The translations under genes and the position numbers were made by a program. From NCBI RefSeq assembly GCF_016919405.1, contig NZ_CP070353.1, positions 868,001 through 932,000 of the forward strand: 64,000 bases of DNA, in the 5' to 3' direction. The stretch is from Ensifer sp. PDNC004 (GTDB lineage Bacteria > Pseudomonadota > Alphaproteobacteria > Rhizobiales > Rhizobiaceae). The first letter of the stretch is position 1; every line of letters begins with the position of its first letter. Below the pieces are notes generated by a model that saw only the letters and a list, made by a program, of their open reading frames with translations, searched no databases and had not been told where the DNA came from. Below, one piece after another: positions 41,401 to 48,570 of this stretch.

Positions 41401-41556
41401 GAGCCCCCTCTGTCCCTTTGCCTGAGATTGTTATCCCTTCGGCGAGCGTTAAAACGCTTCTCTCCAGAGTCCTACCGGCACCTTGCTGGTCCTTTGGCCT
41501 GAGAGTTTCCGGGGCGGTTGCTCCTTCGGCACCGGTTTGAGCCGGCTTCTCCCAAC
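41401..41556 (-). ncRNA. Tandem glycine riboswitch
   Basis: On the minus strand two aptamers follow each other. The first has GGGAGAAGCCGG, GCCGAAGGAGCAACCGCC and CTCTCAGGCCAAAGGACCA; the second has GGAGAGAAGCG, CGCCGAAGGGATAACAA and TCTCAGGCAAAGGGACAGAG. These are the conserved cores of the glycine riboswitch (gcvT motif), joined by the usual short linker. Binding of glycine is expected to turn on gcvTHP. Confidence 0.93.
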
Positions 41557-41726
41557 AAGATCGTCTCCAGATAACGGCGAAGGCGGGATGTTGGCAAGGG
41601 GGCGGTGTCGCGCTGAAACACATTTTTGTCGCACGACCAAAAGACGCAGCCGAGCCGGGTGCGGCAATTCTGCCTTTGCATTCTTCTCCGGTTGAGGATA
41701 ACCCAAGACAGATACTGGGGATAACC
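41557..41726. other. Spacer between gcv leader and copper genes
   Basis: About 170 bp that must hold the gcv promoter (minus) and the promoter of the DUF2946-like gene (plus). I could not fix promoter boxes; no gene seen. Confidence 0.4.
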
Positions 41727-42116
41727 ATGACAGGGCGCGACGGAAAATTCGGGATAGCAGTGCGGCTGATCGCCGTCTTTGCGCTCGTTTTCCTGACCTT
41801 CGCCCACAAGCCGCTCAGCGCCAAGAAACTGAGCCCGGCTGAAATTTCCGCCTATCAGCTGCCTGACGGAACGATCGCTGAAATCTGCTTCGGCATGGAT
41901 GGCGTCGACCATGAAAGCGGCAAGGGCCAGGCGATGGCCCCGATCTGCGAGGCCTGCCGTCTTTCGGGCTCCATTCTGCTGCCGGCTCCGCCAACCGAGA
42001 GCCTTCGCGCCGAAACGGGCGCGTGGCAGGTTTCTCCGATCGCCGCTGTAAACGCGGCACCCCATCAGCATCTGCGGCTGCTGCCGCCTTCGCGCGGGCC
42101 TCCAGCGCGCTCGTAA
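41727..42116 (+). CDS. DUF2946-like small exported protein
   Basis: 129 residues from the ATG at 41727, with CTGGGGA upstream. An N-terminal hydrophobic stretch (about 10-30) acts as signal or anchor. The following ICFGMDGVDHES and MAPICEACRL place Cys, His and a CxxC motif in the order seen in DUF2946 proteins, which are often found beside copper genes. Metal binding is likely but unproven. A YcnI/PCuAC gene follows 95 bp later, strengthening the copper link. Confidence 0.65.
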   Translation: MTGRDGKFGIAVRLIAVFALVFLTFAHKPLSAKKLSPAEISAYQLPDGTIAEICFGMDGVDHESGKGQAMAPICEACRLSGSILLPAPPTESLRAETGAWQVSPIAAVNAAPHQHLRLLPPSRGPPARS

Positions 42117-42211
42117 TTCTCCTCTCGCATCCCAATACAATTTGCCGCGTTCAAGCGGCTTGGACCACCGGACATCGGGCAAAGCCCGGCGCGTGGTCAG
42201 GAGATTACGAC

Positions 42212-43198
42212 ATGACAAAGACCAGGATCGCTTCGCTTTCGCTCGGCCTTACCCTTGCCGCAAGCGGCATCGCCCACGCCCACGCCACCTTCGAGAAGGA
42301 CACGGCGCCGGTGGAGAGCACCTTCAAGGCGGTGCTGCAGGTTCCCCATGGCTGCGACGGCAAGCCGACGACGGAAGTACAGATCAAGCTGCCGGAAGGT
42401 TTCGTCTTCGCCCAGCCGCAGCCGAAGCCCGGCTGGGAGATCGAGATCATCAAGGGCGACTACCAGAAAACCTACGACAATCACGGCAAGAAGGTCACAT
42501 CCGGCCCGCTGGAGATCCGCTGGAAGGGCGGCAATCTTCCCGACGAATATTACGACACCTTCGTCGTGCGCGGCAAAGTCTCGGGCTTCGACAAGGAGAC
42601 GGTGCTCGCCTTCCCGACCACGCAGCTTTGCGGCACCGAAGGCAAGGTCGTCTGGGACCAGGTGGCGGCCGAGGGCCAAAATGCGCATGACCTGAAAAGC
42701 CCGGCGCCGACCGTCACGGTAACGATGGCCGATGCCGCCGATCCGCATGCTGGCCATGGCGGGCATATGGCTACAGCCGGCGGCTCGGCGAAGGTCGGCG
42801 ATCTCGATATCACCGGCGGCTCGGTTAAGGCCATGCTGCCCGGTGCCAAAGTCGGTGGCGGTTTCCTGACGATCAAGAACGGTGGGGCAGGTGAAGATCG
42901 GCTCGTTGCTGTCGAGAGCCCCGCGGCCGCACGGGTCGAGATCCATGAGATGAAGATGGAAAACGACGTGATGCGGATGCGCAAGCTGGACGACGGCGTG
43001 GCATTGCCGGCCGGCGAAACGGTCGAGCTCAAGGCCGGCGGCCTGCACCTGATGTTCATGGACGTGAAGACGCCCTTCAAGGAAGGCGAAACGGTTCCCG
43101 TCACGCTCGTCTTCGAAAAGGCCGGCAAGGTCGATGCGACTTTCCCGGTGGGCTCGGCCAAGGGCGGCGAGGCAGCCGGCGGCCAGAAGCATCATTGA
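42212..43198 (+). CDS. YcnI (DUF1775)-PCu(A)C fusion, periplasmic copper protein
   Basis: 328 residues. A signal peptide (cleavage likely after GIAHA) leaves an N-terminal histidine (HATFEKDTAP), the copper ligand of YcnI proteins. Residues about 25-175 are the DUF1775/YcnI domain; a His-rich linker (DPHAGHGGHM) follows; residues about 195-312 are a PCu(A)C copper chaperone domain with the H-x10-M-x21-H-x-M type ligands visible in VEIHEMKMENDVMRMR and LHLMFMD. PCu(A)C delivers Cu(I) to the CuA site of cytochrome oxidase. The fusion joins two normally separate copper proteins. It ends with QKHH. Confidence 0.9.
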   Translation: MTKTRIASLSLGLTLAASGIAHAHATFEKDTAPVESTFKAVLQVPHGCDGKPTTEVQIKLPEGFVFAQPQPKPGWEIEIIKGDYQKTYDNHGKKVTSGPLEIRWKGGNLPDEYYDTFVVRGKVSGFDKETVLAFPTTQLCGTEGKVVWDQVAAEGQNAHDLKSPAPTVTVTMADAADPHAGHGGHMATAGGSAKVGDLDITGGSVKAMLPGAKVGGGFLTIKNGGAGEDRLVAVESPAAARVEIHEMKMENDVMRMRKLDDGVALPAGETVELKAGGLHLMFMDVKTPFKEGETVPVTLVFEKAGKVDATFPVGSAKGGEAAGGQKHH

Positions 43199-43219
43199 CC
43201 CGAGAAATCGCGATGCCGC

Positions 43220-43576
43220 TCAAGCGGCGTCGCTCTCATCCTCCTGGCCGGCGGGTTCATCCTGCCGGCCTTCGTTTTCCTGCTTCTCGGAACCACCGTC
43301 GTCGTCGCGCATGAATTCGAGATAGCGGCGCAGGGCTTCGGATTCCGAGCGCTCCGGCAGACGCCCGTCGGCCGTGGCCAGCATGAAAGAGAGGGGCAGG
43401 GCGCCTTTGGTGTTGGGGATCGAGACTGGCGTCAGCTTGGGCTCTTCGGTGCGCCGCGCCGAGAGCAACGTGATCGCTTCGTCGGTCGGACCGTCGCCAC
43501 GCACGCGTGCGGACGGCTTCAGCGCTTCCGCCGCATAGGCCGCCGTCGTTGCGGATACTGTGACGATCTGAGTCAC
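43220..43576 (-). CDS. Hypothetical protein with acidic tail
   Basis: 118 residues of unrecognised function, convergent with the copper fusion gene and 21 bp from it. The N-terminal half (MTQIVTVSATTAAYAAEALK) is hydrophobic-alternating; the last 35 residues are strongly acidic and glutamine-rich (RDDDGGSEKQENEGRQDEPA). No membrane helix or known domain is seen. Coding is supported by codon pattern and by the clean start and stop, but the role is unknown. Confidence 0.6.
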   Translation of the reverse strand: MTQIVTVSATTAAYAAEALKPSARVRGDGPTDEAITLLSARRTEEPKLTPVSIPNTKGALPLSFMLATADGRLPERSESEALRRYLEFMRDDDGGSEKQENEGRQDEPAGQEDESDAA

Positions 43577-43774
43577 GTCTTTCCTGCCTTCCCGTTAGCA
43601 ATCCACTCTTGTCGCTCAGTTTCACCTGAAGGCGAGTAAAAACTGGTGGTTGCATTTTAGGAAAACTCTAACGATGGTCGCCGCGACCCGTGCGGAGCGA
43701 GCCGGCACATCACTAATACTTGCGCGATCGCTAAAGTTAAAACACACTCGTTCTAATAGAAACGGGAGGTTGTG

Positions 43775-44203
43775 ATGACCGAGCGAAGCATGCTGGAATT
43801 CAGGGTGCGGGCCCTTTATCTCGCCCGCAATGTGAACGACCTCGACACGATGATGGCGCAACTCGATCCGGACTTCAGCTTCCGCATCGTCGGAAGCGGC
43901 AGGCTCGGCACGATGGCGCTTGCCGTCAACACACCGGAAACGGTGCGCGACAGTTTCGCGACGCTCGTCAACAATTGGGACCTGAGCGAGATGGAGATGG
44001 TCGGCTGCTATGCCGATGGTGATACCGTCGTCGTCCACCGCGCCGGCTTTGTTCGCTTCATCCCGTCGCAGACCCGCGAGCGAACCGAGATCATCGACAA
44101 GTTCACGTTCCGCGACGATCGGATCGTCGACCTGACGGAGTTCGTCGATACCCTGTTTGTCGCCGAAACGATCGGGCTGCTGAAAGAGCCGGCCGTCGCC
44201 TAG
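43775..44203 (+). CDS. NTF2/SnoaL-like protein
   Basis: 142 residues from the ATG at 43775, with GGGAGG five bases before (a GTG at 43772 also fits). The order of helix, long strand with VGSGRLGTMAL, and EMVGCYADGDTVVVHRAGF then DKFTFRDDRIVDLTEFVDT matches the cone-shaped NTF2-like fold (SnoaL-like). Such proteins are enzymes or small-molecule binders; no catalytic residues can be assigned. Its stop overlaps the convergent cbpM gene by 4 nt. Confidence 0.8.
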   Translation: MTERSMLEFRVRALYLARNVNDLDTMMAQLDPDFSFRIVGSGRLGTMALAVNTPETVRDSFATLVNNWDLSEMEMVGCYADGDTVVVHRAGFVRFIPSQTRERTEIIDKFTFRDDRIVDLTEFVDTLFVAETIGLLKEPAVA

Positions 44204-44514
44204 TCCTCTTCGGCGCGCGACAGGATGAGCTTTTGAACCGCCGGCTCCTGGGAGCGAATGGCGTTCATCAACACGGTCAGGCGGCCACGCAGGCTGTGGA
44301 CCTGGTCGAGCAGCCGCATGGCCACGTCGACGCCGTCGTCATTGACGCCCATGGGGCCCGTCAGATCCTGGATCAGCCGCGCGCGCGCAAGGTCGGCATC
44401 CTCGAACAGCCAGCCGGCGTCGGCCTCCTGGGGCATCAGCCAGCGCTGCTCGACCCAGATGCGCAAAACCTTGACCTCGATATCCAGATGTTCGCAGAAT
44501 TCACGGTCGTTCAT
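44200..44514 (-). CDS. cbpM: Chaperone modulatory protein CbpM
   Basis: 104 residues with a MerR-like helix-turn-helix start (EFCEHLDIEVKVLRIWVEQR) followed by a coiled stretch, as in CbpM, which binds and inhibits the J domain of CbpA. The gene starts 3 nt after the cbpA stop, the normal gene pairing. Confidence 0.9.
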   Translation of the reverse strand: MNDREFCEHLDIEVKVLRIWVEQRWLMPQEADAGWLFEDADLARARLIQDLTGPMGVNDDGVDVAMRLLDQVHSLRGRLTVLMNAIRSQEPAVQKLILSRAEED

Positions 44515-44517
44515 AGG

Positions 44518-45432
44518 TCATCCTCCCATGCCCTTGCGCGGATCTTCCGTCTTGCCGGCGGCCCAGCCTTCGACGAAGGCCGAAAGCGCCGGGTCCGGGG
44601 TCTGCGGCAGCACGATCTTCAGGCTGACATAGGCATCGCCATGGCCGCCGCCCGGCTTGTGCAGTCCCTTGCCCTTCAGCCGCAGCGTCTTGCCGCTGTT
44701 GGTGTGCGGATTAATCGACACGTTGACGGCGCCATCGATCGTCGGAACGCGGATCTTGCCGCCGAGCACCGCCTCGCTCAGCGATATCGGTACCTCGTAG
44801 CGCACGTCGTCGCCATCGGTGGCAAAGAGCGGATGCGGGCGGACGCGAATGTCGATCAGCGCGTCGCCGGCCGGTGCGCCATCGCGACCCGGCTCGCCCT
44901 TGCCGCGCAGCCTCAGCGTCTGGCCGTCACGCGTGCCGGGCGGAATGGTCAGGTCGAGCGCCGGTCCGCCGCCGGGCAGGGTGATCTGGGTCTTGGTGCC
45001 GTTCGCCGCGTCGAGAAATGCGATCTCCATCGAGAAATGGGTATCGCGACCGCGCTGGCGCTGCTGCTGTCCGCCCGCACGCCGCGAAAAGAAGCTCGAA
45101 AAGATATCGTCGGCCTCGGCAAAATCCGAAAAGCCATGCGCACTTTCGTAGCGTGCCCCCGTATCTCCGGATTGGGCATAGTCGCGGTAATAGTGCCGGG
45201 GCGGCGTTTCCGCTCCGGTTTCGTCGATCTCTCCGCGATCGTATTTTCCGCGTTTGTCCTCGTCGCCAAGCAGGGCATAGGCCGCTGAAACCGCCTTGAA
45301 GCGGTCTTCCGCGCCCTTGTCTCCCGGGTTGAGATCCGGGTGCAGCTTCTTGGCAAGCTTGCGATAGGCGCTCTGGATGTCCTTTTGCGTCGCGTCGCGG
45401 CTGACACCGAGCGTTTCGTATGGGCTCGTCAT
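44518..45432 (-). CDS. cbpA: DnaJ-like co-chaperone CbpA
   Basis: 304 residues from the ATG at 45432. J domain at 1-70 with HPD at 31-33 (KLHPDLNPGD), a glycine-poor linker, then two C-terminal substrate-binding domains (LTIPPGTRDGQTLRLRGKG); no zinc-finger domain, so a type II J protein. It stimulates DnaK and, in enterics, binds curved DNA. A frame extension to 45522 is not used because the J domain starts at MTSPYETLGV. Confidence 0.93.
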   Translation of the reverse strand: MTSPYETLGVSRDATQKDIQSAYRKLAKKLHPDLNPGDKGAEDRFKAVSAAYALLGDEDKRGKYDRGEIDETGAETPPRHYYRDYAQSGDTGARYESAHGFSDFAEADDIFSSFFSRRAGGQQQRQRGRDTHFSMEIAFLDAANGTKTQITLPGGGPALDLTIPPGTRDGQTLRLRGKGEPGRDGAPAGDALIDIRVRPHPLFATDGDDVRYEVPISLSEAVLGGKIRVPTIDGAVNVSINPHTNSGKTLRLKGKGLHKPGGGHGDAYVSLKIVLPQTPDPALSAFVEGWAAGKTEDPRKGMGG

Positions 45433-45659
45433 GCGATCTCCTTTGGGCGAGCGCGGATCGACCACGTTTGCCGTGCCTTGCCGGGCTGGCGGGTGCGTCT
45501 TCAATCGCTCGTCTAACAGCATAGAGCAGATTTGCGCCCGCGACAGGGGCGAAGACGCCGCGCGACTCCACCATTTCGCGAAAGAGGGCGGTCTGCTACA
45601 ATCGGTCGCGCAAATGAGCGCTTAAGGGGCGGTACGCCCCGAATCTTCGGGAGGTCGAT

Positions 45660-45902
45660 ATGTCCGTCCGCCTGCAACTCGCGATCATGGTCGGCCTGAT
45701 GGTCAACGCCATCCTGTTCGCCATCGGGATCCTCATCGTTCTTTCGGTGCCGGCCCTCACGGCCAACGCCAAATATGCGATCCCGGTCGTGGTCGTCAGC
45801 TGTTTCCTGATCACGCCCTTCATCGCCTGGATCATGGCGCCGCGACTTCGGCTGCAATACTGGAGAGAACGCGAACAGACGAACCGGCAGCATCCGATCT
45901 AG
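45660..45902 (+). CDS. Small two-helix membrane protein
   Basis: 80 residues with GGGAGG just before the ATG. Two hydrophobic segments (about 7-31 and 40-60), then a basic tail (LRLQYWREREQTNRQ). Small membrane proteins of this build are widely kept in rhizobia; role unknown. Confidence 0.7.
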   Translation: MSVRLQLAIMVGLMVNAILFAIGILIVLSVPALTANAKYAIPVVVVSCFLITPFIAWIMAPRLRLQYWREREQTNRQHPI

Positions 45903-46098
45903 CGGCCCATTCATCCATTGTTGACCGTGTCCGGGTTGTCGCCCCTTGGCGGGCGGCGGTCGATGCAGATTGCATCTCCAACGATCATACATTTTGTTAT
46001 ACCACCATTTTAGTACTTGTTTTCTAACCGGCTCCGCCGCAGATTCTCTCAAGTCTCAAGGACATAGCCGGAACGCAGGCCAGAAGGGGACCGACTTC

Positions 46099-46224
46099 AT
46101 GAGAACGATCGTATTGCTGCTCACGCTCGCCACGCTGGCCGCCTGTTCGCAAACCGCCGGTGGCCCGCCGCGCGTCGTCGGCGGCGACGGAGACTACTAC
46201 CAGGGCATCGTTGCGCCGCGGTGA
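46099..46224 (+). CDS. Small lipoprotein
   Basis: 41 residues: MRTIVLLLTLATLAAC is a lipoprotein signal with the lipobox LAAC, leaving a 26-residue mature part rich in glycine and charged residues (GGPPRVVGGDGDYYQG). It resembles short lipoproteins annotated as hypothetical in rhizobia. No strong Shine-Dalgarno is seen (AAGGGG lies 10 nt upstream). Confidence 0.65.
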   Translation: MRTIVLLLTLATLAACSQTAGGPPRVVGGDGDYYQGIVAPR

Positions 46225-46500
46225 GTTCGATCGTTCCAATCGATCATTTGGGGTACCGCTCCCCTGAGCGCGCGTCCGTCAGACGGCGCCCTTAAAAAGG
46301 CGCCGCGTTCCGTGACCTCGGCTTGGGTCAAGTCCGCTCGTCGGTCCACGTCCATCTGCCATCCTCCCGGCAATCCAGCAGGGGACGGTAGAGGTCGCGC
46401 GTATCGCCTTCCTCGCCGTTGTTGATGCAGGTGATGGAACGCTCACAGAGAAGCCTCAGCGTATTGCGGAAGGTCTCACGTCCAAGCGTAGCCTCGATCC
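46225..46500. other. Region without an intact gene
   Basis: Holds the hairpin at 46284-46305 and, on the minus strand, most of a gene-fragment frame (46328-46530). No intact gene is seen. Confidence 0.5.
46284..46305. terminator. Hairpin, possible terminator of the small lipoprotein gene
   Basis: CGGCGCC (46284-46290) pairs with GGCGCCG (46299-46305) around CTTAAAAA. No T-run on the plus strand after it; the loop A-run sits inside. Low confidence. Confidence 0.35.
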
Positions 46501-46530
46501 GGTCGAGAAAGAGGGCGACCCAGAACGATC
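46328..46530 (-). pseudogene. Unidentified gene fragment
   Basis: A frame open only after a stop codon (TGA at 46529-46531), with no ATG, reading FWVALFLDRIEATLGRETF and then RNTLRLLCERSITCINNGEE to a TGA at 46328. It looks like the C-terminal remnant of an unrecognised gene that meets the end of the broken ABC gene at about 46520. Frame evidence only. Confidence 0.3.
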
Positions 46531-47101
46531 GTCATGTATGAGCCGCAGGCGGCATAGAGCACGGCAACGGCAAACAGCAGCGGACTGATGGACCAGAGCA
46601 CGCCCGAGAACGTCACCACCGTCAGCGTGCTGCTGAACAGCATGATGATGTAGGAGAGCGTGGTGACCGTAAGGCCTGGATGTCCTCGGATATCCGCTGG
46701 TCCGGATGGCTCAGCCTGCCCGAGACCTCGAGCCGGTAGTAAGCCTCGTCTTCCAGATAGATGTCGACGGCGCGGCGGGTCAGGAATTCGCGCGAGAGCA
46801 ACGCCAGCCGTTCCTCCACGAAGCGCGCAGTGACACCGACGACGGTCAGCACCGCAAAGACGCAGACATAGAAGACGGCTTGCCGGATGAATTCGTTCAT
46901 CTGGAGCTCGGCGATCGCCGTCATGAAATTGCGGCCGACATAGTTGTTGACGACGTTGAGGCCGTTCAGGCCGAAGAGCAGCAGCATGAGCCCGAAGAAC
47001 ATCAACCGAGCGCGGCCGCCAACTTCGGAGGTCAGGAAAATTCGGACAGCCCGTGCGAAGCGAAGTGCGGTTGTTCTGATCGGCACTGGCTGGCTGTCCA
47101 T
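46505..47101 (-). pseudogene. Broken ABC transporter permease-ATPase gene (SbmA/YddA-like)
   Basis: The start (MDSQPVPIRTTALRFARAVR) and the first 140 residues match the membrane domain of YddA/SbmA-type ABC transporters (helix LMFFGLMLLLFGLNGLNVVN; HPDQRISEDIQA). Near 46671 a single base appears to be missing: the frame continues as TTLSYIIMLFSSTLTVVTFS and GVLWSISPLLFAVAVLYAAC in another register. The similarity then ends at GRPL near 46505, so the rest of the membrane domain and the whole ATPase are absent. It lies 25 nt after the glucoamylase-family gene, as if once co-transcribed. A sequencing error could explain the frameshift but not the missing ATPase. Confidence 0.75.
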
Positions 47102-47126
47102 CAGAGTACCTTTGTTGCGTTGGCCG

Positions 47127-48446
47127 TCAGAGCCAGCCGCCGGAAAAGCCCGCCCGCCTCAAGCCCACCACCAACGGCTCGCACCGGCGCATGATGTTCC
47201 AGAGCAGGCCGGTCCTGTAGTTCTCGATCATCAGCACCACCGGCCCCTGGTCGACGCCGAAGTGATAGGGGCTGACCCACCAACCGGTTTCGCTTCCCTC
47301 CACCGGAAAGCTTCTGTTGAAGGAGGGCTTGAAGCCGTAGAGCTTGGTCATGCCGAGGTTCATGCGGGCGCAGTTCCAGACCGTCGGGATGACGATCTCC
47401 GGCGCGAAGGGCAGGGAGGCGACCACCGCCCAGGGCGACACAGTGCCGTCATCCGGACCAAAGGGTGCGCAGCGGGCGATGTAGTCGAAGAACTCCCGCT
47501 CGACGCCGTTCACCATGCCCTTTGTCCAGCCCGGACCATCGCTTGCGGTGAAGCCCCAGCAATGTTCGCCGTAGCCGACGAAATTCAGCGGGTTTCGGAT
47601 GGCATATTCCTGCTGGACGAAGGTGGCATGGCGACTGTTCTGGAAATAGTCGCTGTTGTGCTCGCGCATGAACTCGTCGCGGATGCGGCGGAAGTCGATC
47701 CACATGTGCGAGAGCTGGTGGGTGAAGAGCGGTCCCGAATAGAGCAGCTCGCGCCCGTAAAGGTTCCGCCAGTCGTAGCTTGCGGTGTAGGCGGTGTAGG
47801 CTTCCGGTGGCAGTGGATGGGTCGGCGAGCCGAGGCCGAGGATGTAGAGCAGCAACCCTTCGTCGTAACCGCGCCAGCGGTAGGGGATGAAGCCGTTTTC
47901 TGGCCGCCAGCCATGGGTCAGCGTCAGCCCGTGGTCGCACGCCCAGTTCCAGTCGGCCCGTTCATAGAGCGCGTTGGCCAGCCGGCGAACCTCGGCTTCC
48001 TCAGCGCTGTCGCCGTCGAAATAGGCGGCGACCGTCAATGCGCCCGCAAAGAGGAAGGCAGAATCGATCGTCGACAGCTCGCACTCCCACACCCGCCGGC
48101 CGGTCTCGATGTCGAGGAAGTGGTAGAAGAAGCCCTTGTAGCCGGAAGCGTCGGGTTCCGGCCCTTGCGGGCATTCAAAGAGGAACTGCAGCCGTCGACG
48201 CGCGATCTTGGCGGCGAACTTGCGAATGACGATGCCGCGCTCGACCAGCACCGGGATCGTCGCGAGCGCCATGCCGACTGCGGCGATGCTTGCGGGTGCG
48301 TCTTCCTGAGTCTTGTCACGAACCAGGCCGTTGTCCGGGTTGGTGCAGTGGAGATAGTAGAGCAGCGTCGTGAACTGCAACCGGGCAAGATCCTGCTCGG
48401 TCGGCATCCGGTTCAGTTCGGGATCTGTCGACAGCAATTCCGACAT
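47127..48446 (-). CDS. Glucoamylase-family protein (PF10091 type)
   Basis: 439 residues from the ATG at 48446; the frame is open to a TTG at 48521 but neither has a good ribosome site. The (alpha/alpha)6-barrel family marks are GFIPYRWRGYDEGLLLYILG, LFTHQLSHMWIDFR, EHCWGFTASDGPG and GWWVSPYHFGVDQGPVVLMI with acidic catalytic candidates in GYDEG. The same domain occurs at the end of the cyclic beta-1,2-glucan synthase NdvB. No signal peptide, so a cytoplasmic protein is expected. Specific glycan unknown. It is followed by the broken ABC gene. Confidence 0.88.
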   Translation of the reverse strand: MSELLSTDPELNRMPTEQDLARLQFTTLLYYLHCTNPDNGLVRDKTQEDAPASIAAVGMALATIPVLVERGIVIRKFAAKIARRRLQFLFECPQGPEPDASGYKGFFYHFLDIETGRRVWECELSTIDSAFLFAGALTVAAYFDGDSAEEAEVRRLANALYERADWNWACDHGLTLTHGWRPENGFIPYRWRGYDEGLLLYILGLGSPTHPLPPEAYTAYTASYDWRNLYGRELLYSGPLFTHQLSHMWIDFRRIRDEFMREHNSDYFQNSRHATFVQQEYAIRNPLNFVGYGEHCWGFTASDGPGWTKGMVNGVEREFFDYIARCAPFGPDDGTVSPWAVVASLPFAPEIVIPTVWNCARMNLGMTKLYGFKPSFNRSFPVEGSETGWWVSPYHFGVDQGPVVLMIENYRTGLLWNIMRRCEPLVVGLRRAGFSGGWL

Positions 48447-48570
48447 GGCAGCCAGCCGCAATGACGATGAGGGTTCATTCGTATCGGATGCGCGAGACGC
48501 CCCTTGCGGAGCGGCTCGCAAGCCCAGGCAAGCCGGGGAGGGCGACCGTCAATCCAGCCGTGCGCGGGCC

